Source: CADEED01 sp043747875 (GTDB taxonomy: Bacteria; Pseudomonadota; Gammaproteobacteria; Steroidobacterales; Steroidobacteraceae). Taken from it: a stretch of 64,000 nucleotides of DNA. The position numbers and the translations under genes were made by a program. The first letter of the stretch is position 1. Every line of letters begins with the position of its first letter. Below the pieces are notes generated by a model, which was not told where the DNA came from, did not search any database, and saw nothing but the letters and a program-made list of their open reading frames with translations. Of the stretch, positions 57,454-64,000 are shown piece after piece. The stretch covers positions 32,785-96,784 of the forward strand of contig JAYTOI010000134.1 in assembly GCA_043747875.1 (NCBI GenBank), in the 5' to 3' direction.

Positions 57454-57909
57454 ATGCACGCCGCCGCCAGCGCGCGGCCGCGTGCACCAGAGTTCGTCGA
57501 TCCGCCGGGCTATGCGCGTCATCGGCCCGAGACGACACTGTTGTATCAACTGGTCGAGCAGCACTACCGCGCATTCCGGGAGCAGCGGGCGATTGACGGT
57601 CGGCCATTGCCGGCTTACGTGCAGGAAGAATTTGACGCCTATCTAAAGTGCAGGAGGCTGGAGGAAGGATTCCTGCGCCCGCGCTGCGAGCAATGCCACG
57701 CCGAGAAGCTGGTGGCGTTCAGCTGCAAGAAGCGCGGGTTCTGTCCTTCGTGCGGGGCGAGGCGCATGGCCGAGACCGCAGCATTGCTGGCCGATGAGGT
57801 GTTACCCGAGCGCCCGCTGCGCCAGTGGGTGCTGTCGCTGCCCTTTGCTCTGCGCTTCCTGCTGCGGAACGTGTCAATGACATTGAGACAGCCGGGTTCA
57901 CTAATTTAG
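57454..57909 (+). mobile_element. IS91-family transposase, N-terminal fragment
   Basis: From ATG 57454 the frame encodes the N-terminal zinc-binding region of IS91-type transposases: TLLYQLVEQHYRAF, then RCEQCHAEKLVAFSCKKRG, FCPSCGARRMAETAALL and LRQWVLSLPFALRFLL. Homology stops at about 57865, and the frame ends 14 codons later in unrelated sequence. The catalytic core is missing, so this is inactive alone. Middle and C-terminal pieces of similar transposases lie at 60.9, 54.0 and 63.8 kb. Confidence 0.85.
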
Positions 57910-58089
57910 AGAGCAAATGGGCGAGATTGCCGGGGTGGAGATGGGTTTCGGCGGATTGATCCACACGGCGTCGGGTAGTTTGGGCTTCTAAGCCTTTTCC
58001 GTGGCGAAGTCACTCGATTGCGTGCCCGCATGTAAGTTACCTGCGGGGCAACGCCGCAGTACCTTTCCCGCGACCCTCTAGCCACCCAG

Positions 58090-58142
58090 CCACTTACGAA
58101 ATGGCGCGGCTCCCGCGTGAAAAATGGCGATTTCGTGAGTGG
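58090..58142. repeat. 13-bp imperfect inverted repeat
   Basis: CCACTTACGAAAT (58090-58102) and ATTTCGTGAGTGG (58130-58142) pair with one mismatch around 27 nt. It lies about 50 bp beyond the 3' end of the tRNA-Asn fragment. It may be a terminator-like stem or an element end. The surrounding 57910-58185 has no gene. Confidence 0.5.
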
Positions 58143-58185
58143 TCCGCGGCAGAATTTCCGGGGGCGGAGGGAATGAGACCCTGAA

Positions 58186-58995
58186 TCAAGTGGCTCCCTG
58201 GGTTGGACTCGAACCAACGACCAACGGATTAACAGTCCGACGCTCTACCGACTGGGTCGCTTTTCCCGACAACCCCTTCCCGGCAACACTCGACTTGAGC
58301 CCTGGACATCCCCTCGGCTCGATCCCCACAAACTTCTCGACGATGAGCGTCGGCCGCCCGAGGCCTACCATTGGCGTGCGAGGTTCGACGCGACCCTGCA
58401 CCGTGGCAAGCATCGGCGCATCCATCCAAGTCTTTCGTGCTTTCGAGAACGCGGCTTCGAGCGCTGCGTTGTCGCCTTCCTGCGCGACGACGAGTCGCAT
58501 TCCGGTGTCGCAGTCGACGAACCAGCCGGCGTCGGCCCTGAACTCGTATACGCCACGCAGCTGACGAGACGCGGGTGCGGCGCTGCGCGGCTCGTTACCC
58601 ACGCGGCGCATCTCGAGGTGCACGCGCTGGACGACGCCGAGGCCCGTGATGGGATATCCGGTGCTGGACTGAAACATCAGCGTGCCGTTATTCAGGATGC
58701 GCGCGCGAATGGTGTAGCGATGGCCCACCTTCATGCGAGCGGGGTCATATGTGAGCGTGAATGAGTACGGCGACGCGGTCAGCGTTTGAACCTGGGTGCG
58801 CGCGATGATGTCGGTCGCAGCGTCGGCACGCGACACGTCCTCGAGGGTCACCTCGAGCACGGCGGTCGGCGGCAGCATCATGCGTTCGCGGTAGGTAGCC
58901 GTGCCGTCGATTGACGCAGTGGCGGAGTGCGCTTCACTCCCGCCAAAGGCGGCCAACATCGTGGCAGCGCAAAGCAAAAAGAATCGTGAGTGCAT
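58186..58995 (-). CDS. YbaY-like/META-type periplasmic protein with tRNA-derived tail
   Basis: This 269-residue frame has a signal peptide (about 1-25). A YbaY-type domain follows (GTATYRERMMLPPTAVLEVT, then SPYSFTLTYDPARM), then a second small domain (LRGVYEFRADAGWFVDCDTG) like NlpE-type copper/envelope-stress proteins. The last about 20 residues (SVERRTVNPLVVGSSPTQGA) are a translation of the tRNA-Asn fragment and not a natural terminus, so the original 3' end was lost at about 58260. The two folded domains look intact. Likely an envelope protein of unknown role. Confidence 0.75.
   Translation of the reverse strand: MHSRFFLLCAATMLAAFGGSEAHSATASIDGTATYRERMMLPPTAVLEVTLEDVSRADAATDIIARTQVQTLTASPYSFTLTYDPARMKVGHRYTIRARILNNGTLMFQSSTGYPITGLGVVQRVHLEMRRVGNEPRSAAPASRQLRGVYEFRADAGWFVDCDTGMRLVVAQEGDNAALEAAFSKARKTWMDAPMLATVQGRVEPRTPMVGLGRPTLIVEKFVGIEPRGCPGLKSSVAGKGLSGKATQSVERRTVNPLVVGSSPTQGAT
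58191..58254 (-). tRNA. tRNA-Asn(GUU) 3' fragment, att-site-like
   Basis: Read on the minus strand, 64 nt match tRNA-Asn from the D-loop to the CCA end: D-loop CAGTCGGTAGAGCG, anticodon GTT at 58231-58233, T-loop GGTTCGAGTCC and 3' GGGAGCCA. The 5' acceptor strand and start of the D-stem are missing: upstream bases do not pair with the 3' acceptor strand. It cannot be a working tRNA. A 3'-terminal tRNA copy is the usual scar left by a tyrosine-recombinase element inserted in a tRNA gene. Confidence 0.8.
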
Positions 58996-59025
58996 GTGGC
59001 AATCCTCGCGCCTGCCAGTGCCTGA

Positions 59026-59262
59026 CTACTTGGCGGGCATCATGGTCGGCGTATACGTCCAGGTCCAGCCGTTCTTTTTCGTGACGAGGGATTTCTTGTC
59101 CTTCGAAATGCGCAGGTCGTCGGAATCCGGCAGGGGCATGCCGAAACTGACTGGCAAAACCACGACAAGTTCTTCCGGTCGCGTCTTGGTTTTCGCGGGG
59201 ACGGCCTTGCGGCTGGCGGTGCAGGACTGCGCGACTTCGACCACCGGATACTTGGTCGTTGA
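59026..59262 (-). pseudogene. hypothetical gene truncated at its 5' end by repeat R
   Basis: The minus frame ending at 59026 encodes about 75 residues (KYPVVEVAQSCTASRKAV, then DDLRISKDKKSLVTKKNGW) and runs straight into repeat R at 59263, so any start and N-terminal part are gone. No family is recognised. It sits 30 bp upstream of the YbaY-like gene and was probably its operon partner. Confidence 0.55.
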
Positions 59263-59411
59263 AGGGGGAGAATCACGGGTGGCATGCGGTAGTCGAGCAT
59301 GATGAATTGGCTGATCAGCGGTTCGGGGCTGTCCGCGCAGCAGATCCGTTCCAGGCTCCCGCCCGCAAGGCAAGTCCGCAGCGGCAATCAGGGGCGTTTG
59401 AAAGTACTATC
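59263..59411. repeat. 149-bp repeat R, copy 2
   Basis: Same extent as copy 1, with about ten substitutions. Its left edge truncates a hypothetical gene and its right edge joins the tail of a 2-hydroxyacid dehydrogenase gene, so rearrangement occurred at both ends. Confidence 0.85.
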
Positions 59412-59412
59412 G

Positions 59413-59556
59413 TCGAACATCATTGTTACGCCGCACATGTCCGCGCAGTCGGATCTGCGGCAGGGCGTACGTGAGATCATCCTGCGCGAGTAGATCCGCC
59501 GCTTCGTGGCCGGCGACAAGCTGCTGTCGGTGGTCGACTTCAAGAAGGGTTGCTAG
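59413..59556 (+). pseudogene. C-terminal remnant of D-isomer 2-hydroxyacid dehydrogenase
   Basis: The plus frame reads NIIVTPHMSAQSDL, REIILRE, a TAG, then IRRFVAGDKLLSVVDFKKGC and stop. TPH holds the family's catalytic His and the rest is the usual C-terminal helix and tail. Everything upstream is replaced by repeat R, and an internal TAG stands where Asn is common. It is clearly non-functional. Confidence 0.75.
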
Positions 59557-59642
59557 GCAGATTGTCGGGCAATTGACGTTGGCAATCGCACGCTGCTGCA
59601 ATGCAGTGGGCGCACGCATGGCCGCAAGCAGATCGCTCCCTC

Positions 59643-59705
59643 TCACACCACCGCCGCGGCCACGATGGCCACGGCGGTGATCACTCCTGTCGTGAGTGCG
59701 TTCAT
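59643..59705 (-). CDS. possible 20-residue hydrophobic peptide
   Basis: ATG 59705 is preceded closely by GGAAAGGA. The product, MNALTTGVITAVAIVAAAVV, is one hydrophobic helix. It might be a small membrane protein or chance. It precedes nothing obvious and lies among gene remnants. Confidence 0.3.
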   Translation of the reverse strand: MNALTTGVITAVAIVAAAVV

Positions 59706-59780
59706 GAGTCCTTTCCGGGCGCGGGCCGGCCCGGAGTTGCCTGCGTTATCGGAAGAGCCAGGTCGCCGTCGCAGCTCGAA

Positions 59781-60317
59781 TCACCTGACGCAACTGAGGA
59801 CCAGATCGTCGAACCGCACCCAGTGCTGTGAGCCACCGCCCGAGACCCCGACCCGGAAAAACATGTTCGGGCGAATCGCGTCCCACTGCGTCAACCAGAC
59901 TGTCTTGTATGTGCCGTTGGTACCCGTGAAATTGACCTTCGGCGTGAGATACGTCCAGGTCGCGGTGTCGATCGCTTCGAAGAAGCCGCTGCCGGTGACC
60001 TTTATGCTCGCATTGCAGGTGTGGAGACGTGAACCAGGGAAGATCGTGGATACGCGGACATTGCGGCCCAAGGTGCCCCAGTCACTGGAGCTCGAGCCGC
60101 TCCCGAACATCACCCACGCGTTGTGGGGCGCGGTGAACGGGAACACATTTGTTTCGAAGCCGGCCGAAAAAAACGGTGACCGTGTCCCGTCTGGAGTCCA
60201 GAGCGACGCATCGTCGATGCTGTCTACTATCTGAATAACGCTTTGGGCGTGTACTGGAGCCGCGCCGGCAAAGGTGGCAAGAGCGACAAACAGCCCACAT
60301 ATGAGAGTCCGTTTCAT
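59781..60317 (-). CDS. hypothetical secreted protein
   Basis: This 178-residue protein starts at ATG 60317, with AAGGAG upstream and a signal peptide ending at VHAQ (about 25). The mature part is beta-rich and aromatic (SIDDASLWTPDGT, WVRFDDLVLSC), with two Cys that could form a disulfide. The pattern suggests a jelly-roll or carbohydrate-binding-like sandwich, but I recognise no family. It stands alone. Confidence 0.7.
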   Translation of the reverse strand: MKRTLICGLFVALATFAGAAPVHAQSVIQIVDSIDDASLWTPDGTRSPFFSAGFETNVFPFTAPHNAWVMFGSGSSSSDWGTLGRNVRVSTIFPGSRLHTCNASIKVTGSGFFEAIDTATWTYLTPKVNFTGTNGTYKTVWLTQWDAIRPNMFFRVGVSGGGSQHWVRFDDLVLSCVR

Positions 60318-60892
60318 ATCTAACTCCTTGTGCGCCGGTCAAGCCGGCATGGTGGTGTGAATGACAGTTGGTTCGCCAGGGAGCCAGGGGCGAACCTGCG
60401 ACATTGACGGCTCGGCGGGGGACAAGTCGCGCGCCGAGGCGAAGTTTTTTTGTGCGGGTCTACATCCCGAACGTGACTGGGACGATCGGGCAGAGGAGGT
60501 CGTCGTTCCTGCGGTCGCCGGTGCCGAGACTGACTGCCAAGCCTCGAGAATCGCCCTCGTGCTCATTTTTGCAAGAGAACTCATCGTCGAGCACAAACCG
60601 CCGCAGTTGCGGCACAGTGCAACAAACTCAAGCCTAGTTCGATTCAGGCCGGTCCGGTATGCGCTGGACACCAGGTTCCGCTCGTTGCTGCGAAGCGATG
60701 GCGAGCCGCGCCCGTGTCTTACTACTCTCCCTATCATGCTCATCCCCAACACGGCCGCCTCACTACCCGCAACTGGTACTCCCACCACTGGTTAGTTGTC
60801 AAGCACCGACTGAAATCCAGATCGTGAGGGCGCAGTCTCATAGCGGGCGGCACACGGTTCGTCATCCATTCCAAATGCCCAGCAGTTCGCCC
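60318..60892. other. 575-bp region without a convincing gene
   Basis: Overlapping open frames of about 145 codons exist on both strands but show no family pattern, signal peptide or good ribosome site. The left end holds the leader of the secreted protein at 60317. Confidence 0.55.
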
Positions 60893-61181
60893 TAACTATA
60901 TCTGTATCTGACCGATGGGGCCGATCCGCCCGTGTTCCGGCATGTCGCTACATCCGGCACGGCCGAGTTGCAGGCACTGGTGCAGCAGATCGCCGGGCGC
61001 ATCGGCCGGATGCTTGAGAAGCGTGGGCTGATCGAGCGCGATGCCGAGAACGCCTGGTTGAGCAGCGATCCCTCACGTGCCGGTCCACTGGATGATCTGA
61101 TCGGCAGCTCCATCACTGATCGGATTGCGGTGGGCCCGCGCACAGGTCAAAAGGTGTTCACGCTGTGGATCGTGCCGGCGC
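60893..61181 (+). mobile_element. IS91-family transposase, middle fragment
   Basis: The plus frame reads LTDGADPPVFRHVATSGTAE, LQALVQQIAGRIGRMLEKRG and GPRTGQKVFTL, the segment that follows the catalytic tyrosines in IS91/IS801-type transposases. It ends exactly where repeat R copy 3 begins. There is no start region and no C-terminus. Confidence 0.78.
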
Positions 61182-61315
61182 GTGGCATGCGGTAGTCGAG
61201 CACGACGGATTGGCTGATCAGCGGTTCGGGGCTGCCCGCGCAGCAGATCCGCTCCAGGCTCCCGCCCGCAAGGCAAGTCCGCAGCGGCAATCAGGGGCGT
61301 TCGAAAGTACTATCC
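61182..61315. repeat. repeat R, copy 3 (134 bp)
   Basis: Matches R copies 1 and 2 from TGGCATGCGGTAGTCGAGCA to GAAAGTACTATC, but lacks their first 15 bp. It directly follows the transposase middle fragment. Confidence 0.85.
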
Positions 61316-61339
61316 GCCTGGAACGTCCGCGTGGCTTAT

Positions 61340-61752
61340 CTAGTCCACGCTGTGGCAGTTGTCGATACCCGACGGTGAAGTCTTTTGCTCCTTCCGCACC
61401 CGGCATGCCAGCATTTCATTGCTGGCGGTTATCTCATCGTCCTCGATTCCGAGCATCTCATCGATCAGCACATCGATCAGGGAAGAGAGGGGGCCGTCCG
61501 ATGGAGGCGCCGCTTTGGGCGTTGAACGCTGACGAGCCGGCGTCGGCTTCTCCGGCGGTACGAATTCGATCGTCGCCACCGCGGGGGCTCGACGGCGGGT
61601 TCCTCGGACAGCGGGACAACCGCATACTGGGTGGCCGCGGTTTCGCGAACGATCTTTTTGATGGAAGTATTGCTGAGATCGAAAGACGCGGCTGCGGGCA
61701 CCGGCAATTCAGCCACCGGCAACGCGACTAGCAAACACGTACGCGGGTTCAA
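61340..61752 (-). pseudogene. frameshifted hypothetical gene
   Basis: From TTG 61752 the minus frame encodes a signal-peptide-like start (LLVALPVAELPVPAAASFDL) and continues to about 61590 (LSEEPAVEPP). Sensible sequence then resumes in another frame (ATIEFVPPEKPTPARQRST, then LIDVLIDEMLGIEDDEITAS) to a stop at 61340. A one-base indel near 61585-61592 would join them into a protein of about 137 residues. The family is unknown. A programmed shift is unlikely, as I see no slippery sequence. Confidence 0.45.
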
Positions 61753-61863
61753 GGCGGCAAGATCAAGCCCGGAGCCCGGCGCCGATCGATACGCTAACTT
61801 CCGATGTGTGAGGTCGTACCTCGCGCATCACTTCTGGCTCAACATCCCTGGAAACAGCCACCT

Positions 61864-62691
61864 ATGAAGATGCCTCGCAAAAGAATCCTCCTGCTGACGC
61901 CGCTGGCGCTGTTTGCGCTGGTGTACATCGGGGCGGCGGTGATGCTCGCACTGCAAGATGACCGCATCCCGGTTCTCGGTAAGCCAGCGCCTCACTACCA
62001 GACGATCGCGATTTTCGGCGCCAGCGGAACGGCGGGGGACGGAATTCTGAAAGCCGCTCTGGCGAGCCCGGATATCCAGAAGATTCACGTCATCACCCGC
62101 CGTACGACGCCGCGAATCGAACAAGGCGTTGCGGCCGGAAAAGTGCAGGTGACCCTGCACCAGGATTATCTCGACTACTCGGCGCTCGAAGAGCAGATCG
62201 CCGCGGCGGATGCGGCCTTCTGGGCGATCGGACTCAGCTCTCTCGGCGTCGACGAAAAGACTTACGGCGAGATCCATGTCGACTATCCCGCGAGCTTCGT
62301 GACGAAGTGGCTCACTGTCAGCGACAAGCCCGCAATCCTGTTTCACTACATCAGTTCCAGCGATATCTCGGAGGACTCGACCGCGATGTGGGCGCGGGAG
62401 AAAGTGCGCGCCGAGCGAACTTTGTTCAAGCTCGCCGAAGGAACGAAACTGCGGGTGATCGCCTATCGACCGGACTACATCGGCCCGACCGACGAAGAGG
62501 CGCATCTGGGGCAGAAGCTTCTCTACTGGTTCTTTGCGCCCATCGGCGCTGCGGCGAAGGCCGAGCAGATCGGCAAAGCGATGATCGAAGTCACTGCGCG
62601 ATCCGATGAATTCGTGAATGGCGGCAAAGCCGGCACTCGAAGCATCATTCGCTACGCGGATGCCTATGACCGGCGCCTGGCGGGGCGCTAA
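61864..62691 (+). CDS. NAD(P)-binding Rossmann protein (atypical SDR) with N-terminal membrane helix
   Basis: This is a 275-residue protein. A hydrophobic helix (about 8-27) anchors it. The nucleotide-binding loop is IAIFGASGTAGDGILKA, typical of NmrA/HTATIP2-like atypical SDRs. A late IAYRPDYIGPT matches their active-site strand, and the classical YxxxK is not evident. Substrate is unknown. ATG 61864 was chosen; upstream in-frame sequence is not gene-like. It appears to be an intact accessory gene. Confidence 0.8.
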   Translation: MKMPRKRILLLTPLALFALVYIGAAVMLALQDDRIPVLGKPAPHYQTIAIFGASGTAGDGILKAALASPDIQKIHVITRRTTPRIEQGVAAGKVQVTLHQDYLDYSALEEQIAAADAAFWAIGLSSLGVDEKTYGEIHVDYPASFVTKWLTVSDKPAILFHYISSSDISEDSTAMWAREKVRAERTLFKLAEGTKLRVIAYRPDYIGPTDEEAHLGQKLLYWFFAPIGAAAKAEQIGKAMIEVTARSDEFVNGGKAGTRSIIRYADAYDRRLAGR

Positions 62692-62860
62692 CAGAGATGG
62701 TAAATAGCCCGTCTGCTAGCTAGCACCGTTCATCGCATTGGCGGAACTCTTTCAATCATTGGGCGCTCTGTGACGTCCGTATGACAACCGACGAGGTAGT
62801 GTGTCGGAGGACGGCACCGGCCGGGTCGCGGGCCGGTGCCGGAAGGACCGTACGGGGACG

Positions 62861-63517
62861 TTACTGCAAGCTCCCGCGATCGCAGCGCAGCCGCATGACA
62901 GGCGCGTAGAAAGTGTCGGCCACCGGCCCGCTGGTGCAGGATGCCTTGAGCCGCAGGCGATCACTGGGCCCGGCTGGGTTGACGCCGCCTACCAGATCGA
63001 AGGTCTCATACTCGGCGCAGCTTGGAACGCTCGGATCACACGCGTTGGCATTGGCCCAGTTCACACACACATCTTTCACCGTCGTCAGAGTAAAACTCTG
63101 CGTCTTGAAGGTGCCCCAGATCGGATTGCTCAGCGGATTCTGCACCAGCAAGCCTCCGGGGCCTGAAACCTGCAAATTCGTGAGGTTGTCGGGACACGAC
63201 GCCTGCCCGTACCACGTGAAATTGAGCGCCCACTTCAACTCATTGTCGCTGTCAGTCACCTTCCAGGTCCAGGCGTCGGGCGATCCGATCGTGGATTCCG
63301 GCCTGAGGTGGACAGTGAGCCCGGGTTGGCGCCCGCTCGGCAACGACTGCTTCAGGAAGGCATACCCTTGCGGCTCTCCCGCGGACTTGAATCCCAGGTT
63401 GGCGGCGGTCTCGGTGGTCACCGTGCCGGTCTGCCCGTAGGCGTCACGGGATGGGACGACGATGGTGAGCGCGGCTGCGGCGGCGAGCACAGTGAAGATT
63501 CTGGCGTGACGTGTCAT
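62861..63517 (-). CDS. hypothetical secreted protein
   Basis: This 218-residue protein starts at ATG 63517 with GGAGAAG upstream. The signal peptide ends near AYGQ (about 29). The mature part is beta-rich with several Cys (GQASCPDNLTN, NACDPSVPSCAEYETF, LKASCTSG, MRLRCDRGS), probably paired in disulfides outside the cytoplasm. No family is recognised. Only fragments and repeats lie around it. Confidence 0.7.
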   Translation of the reverse strand: MTRHARIFTVLAAAAALTIVVPSRDAYGQTGTVTTETAANLGFKSAGEPQGYAFLKQSLPSGRQPGLTVHLRPESTIGSPDAWTWKVTDSDNELKWALNFTWYGQASCPDNLTNLQVSGPGGLLVQNPLSNPIWGTFKTQSFTLTTVKDVCVNWANANACDPSVPSCAEYETFDLVGGVNPAGPSDRLRLKASCTSGPVADTFYAPVMRLRCDRGSLQ

Positions 63518-63753
63518 GACTTCTCCTCGATGGTTGGCACCAACCGGAATCCGGCGGCTCCTACATGAACGACGAGAAGTCGAGAACTCCCTCACCCAGG
63601 GCCGGGGAGAGCAGCGCTTGACCGCCCGCGCCGCTGCAAGCGCGCGCCGGCTGCTGCGAGAACGATCGCGGCTGCAGCGGTGAATGTGCCCCGCGCACCC
63701 CTGCGCGGCGGGCGCGGCACGAAGGGAACGTGCGCGCCATCGCCGAGAAGCGC

Positions 63754-64000
63754 CACGCCGGCGCAGCGCGGCAAGGGCAGTAAGTACGCCGCAGAGGGCG
63801 ACGAGCAACCCGCCGTTCCCCGCCATGCGGCGGACTTGGGCGCAACGCCTGAAGCGGGTGTTCGGCATTGAGATTGACCGCTGCGTCCGATGCCAGGGAA
63901 AACTCAAGGTGCTGGCCAGCATCGAAGATCCGGCGGTCAACGCCCGGATACTGACGCATCTGGATCGCACATCCACCGCAACGCAGCCGCAGCGGGCGCC
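63754..64000 (+). mobile_element. IS91-family transposase, C-terminal fragment (copy 2, runs off window)
   Basis: Nearly identical to 53986-54235. Relative to copy 1 it lacks 2 nt near 63828, so the upstream Lys-rich part and the TWAQRLKRVFGIEIDRC part are in different frames: this copy is broken. It continues beyond base 64000. The 236 bp between it and the secreted-protein gene hold no recognised gene. Confidence 0.8.

Noticed and set aside
58191..58265. Functional tRNA-Asn gene
   Set aside because: The 5' acceptor strand and D-stem are missing and the flanking bases cannot pair with the 3' acceptor strand.
60339..60795. Overlapping frames of about 145 codons on both strands
   Set aside because: Neither has a ribosome site, family pattern or plausible codon use; they appear to be chance open frames.
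54387..61315. CRISPR array suggested by the three R repeats
   Set aside because: The repeats are about 140 bp and kilobases apart, with no regular spacers and no cas genes.

Overview
The window reads as one stretch of chromosome from a GC-rich gammaproteobacterium. The evidence is the gene set and its order: metG with an RnfB-type ferredoxin and nth, mrp followed by dcd, purM-purN, hda beside a PgsA-like enzyme, RNase T beside pyrC, and a pyruvate dehydrogenase operon whose E3 carries a lipoyl domain. These fit Xanthomonadales/Nevskiales/Steroidobacterales-like bacteria. The family-level placement is inference; there is no rRNA and no complete tRNA here.

Region by region. 1-8.9 kb is accessory metabolism: a SRPBCC protein, a nonsense-broken DUF1761 gene, a palindromic repeat unit, a secreted GH43 enzyme coupled to a DUF1080-esterase fusion, a MauG-like dihaem protein, an acetyltransferase/PEP-mutase-like pair and a gutted polysaccharide deacetylase. 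8.9-12.8 kb is an overlapping run of nadC, a lipoprotein membrane-fusion protein, an ABC ATPase and an ABC permease. 12.8-16 kb holds a urate-oxidase-N-like membrane protein, a DUF1289-glutaredoxin gene, RNase T and PyrC. 16.2-22.3 kb is aceE-aceF-lpdA. 22.3-30.4 kb is signalling and envelope: an ECF sigma factor next to a membrane Ser/Thr kinase with a large C-terminal sensor-like part, a YD-repeat lipoprotein and several unknowns. 30.5-34.2 kb is DUF1841, nth, rsxB and metG. 34.3-39.2 kb is a HEAT-repeat Ser/Thr kinase with two PilT/PilU-type ATPases. 39.4-52.4 kb is core housekeeping: mrp, dcd, DUF3108, purN, purM, DUF2066, a PgsA-like enzyme, hda, wrbA, acylphosphatase, a lytic transglycosylase, proS, pssA, uracil-DNA glycosylase and rimI.

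The most striking single object is in dcd. The dCTP deaminase frame is interrupted by about 376 codons with the features of a class-1 intein (Cys1, a TPDH block B, an HNH nuclease, a helical DNA-binding-like region and a C-terminal Asn followed by Cys). It sits exactly between the active-site Ser/Arg segment and the following conserved Cys. Removing it leaves a normal 188-residue deaminase. The usual penultimate His of the intein is Arg.

52.4-64 kb is a patchwork of a different kind: fragments of IS91-family transposase (N-terminal, middle and two C-terminal pieces), two copies of a 65-bp repeat (one forming the 3' end of rimI), three copies of a 134-149 bp repeat, a 3' fragment of guaA, the tail of a 2-hydroxyacid dehydrogenase and a 5'-truncated tRNA-Asn that looks like an attachment-site scar. 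Secreted or stand-alone unknowns lie between them, including a six-repeat propeller-like protein and a trypsin-like protease in visibly less GC-rich DNA. I read this end as a decayed, repeatedly rearranged island.
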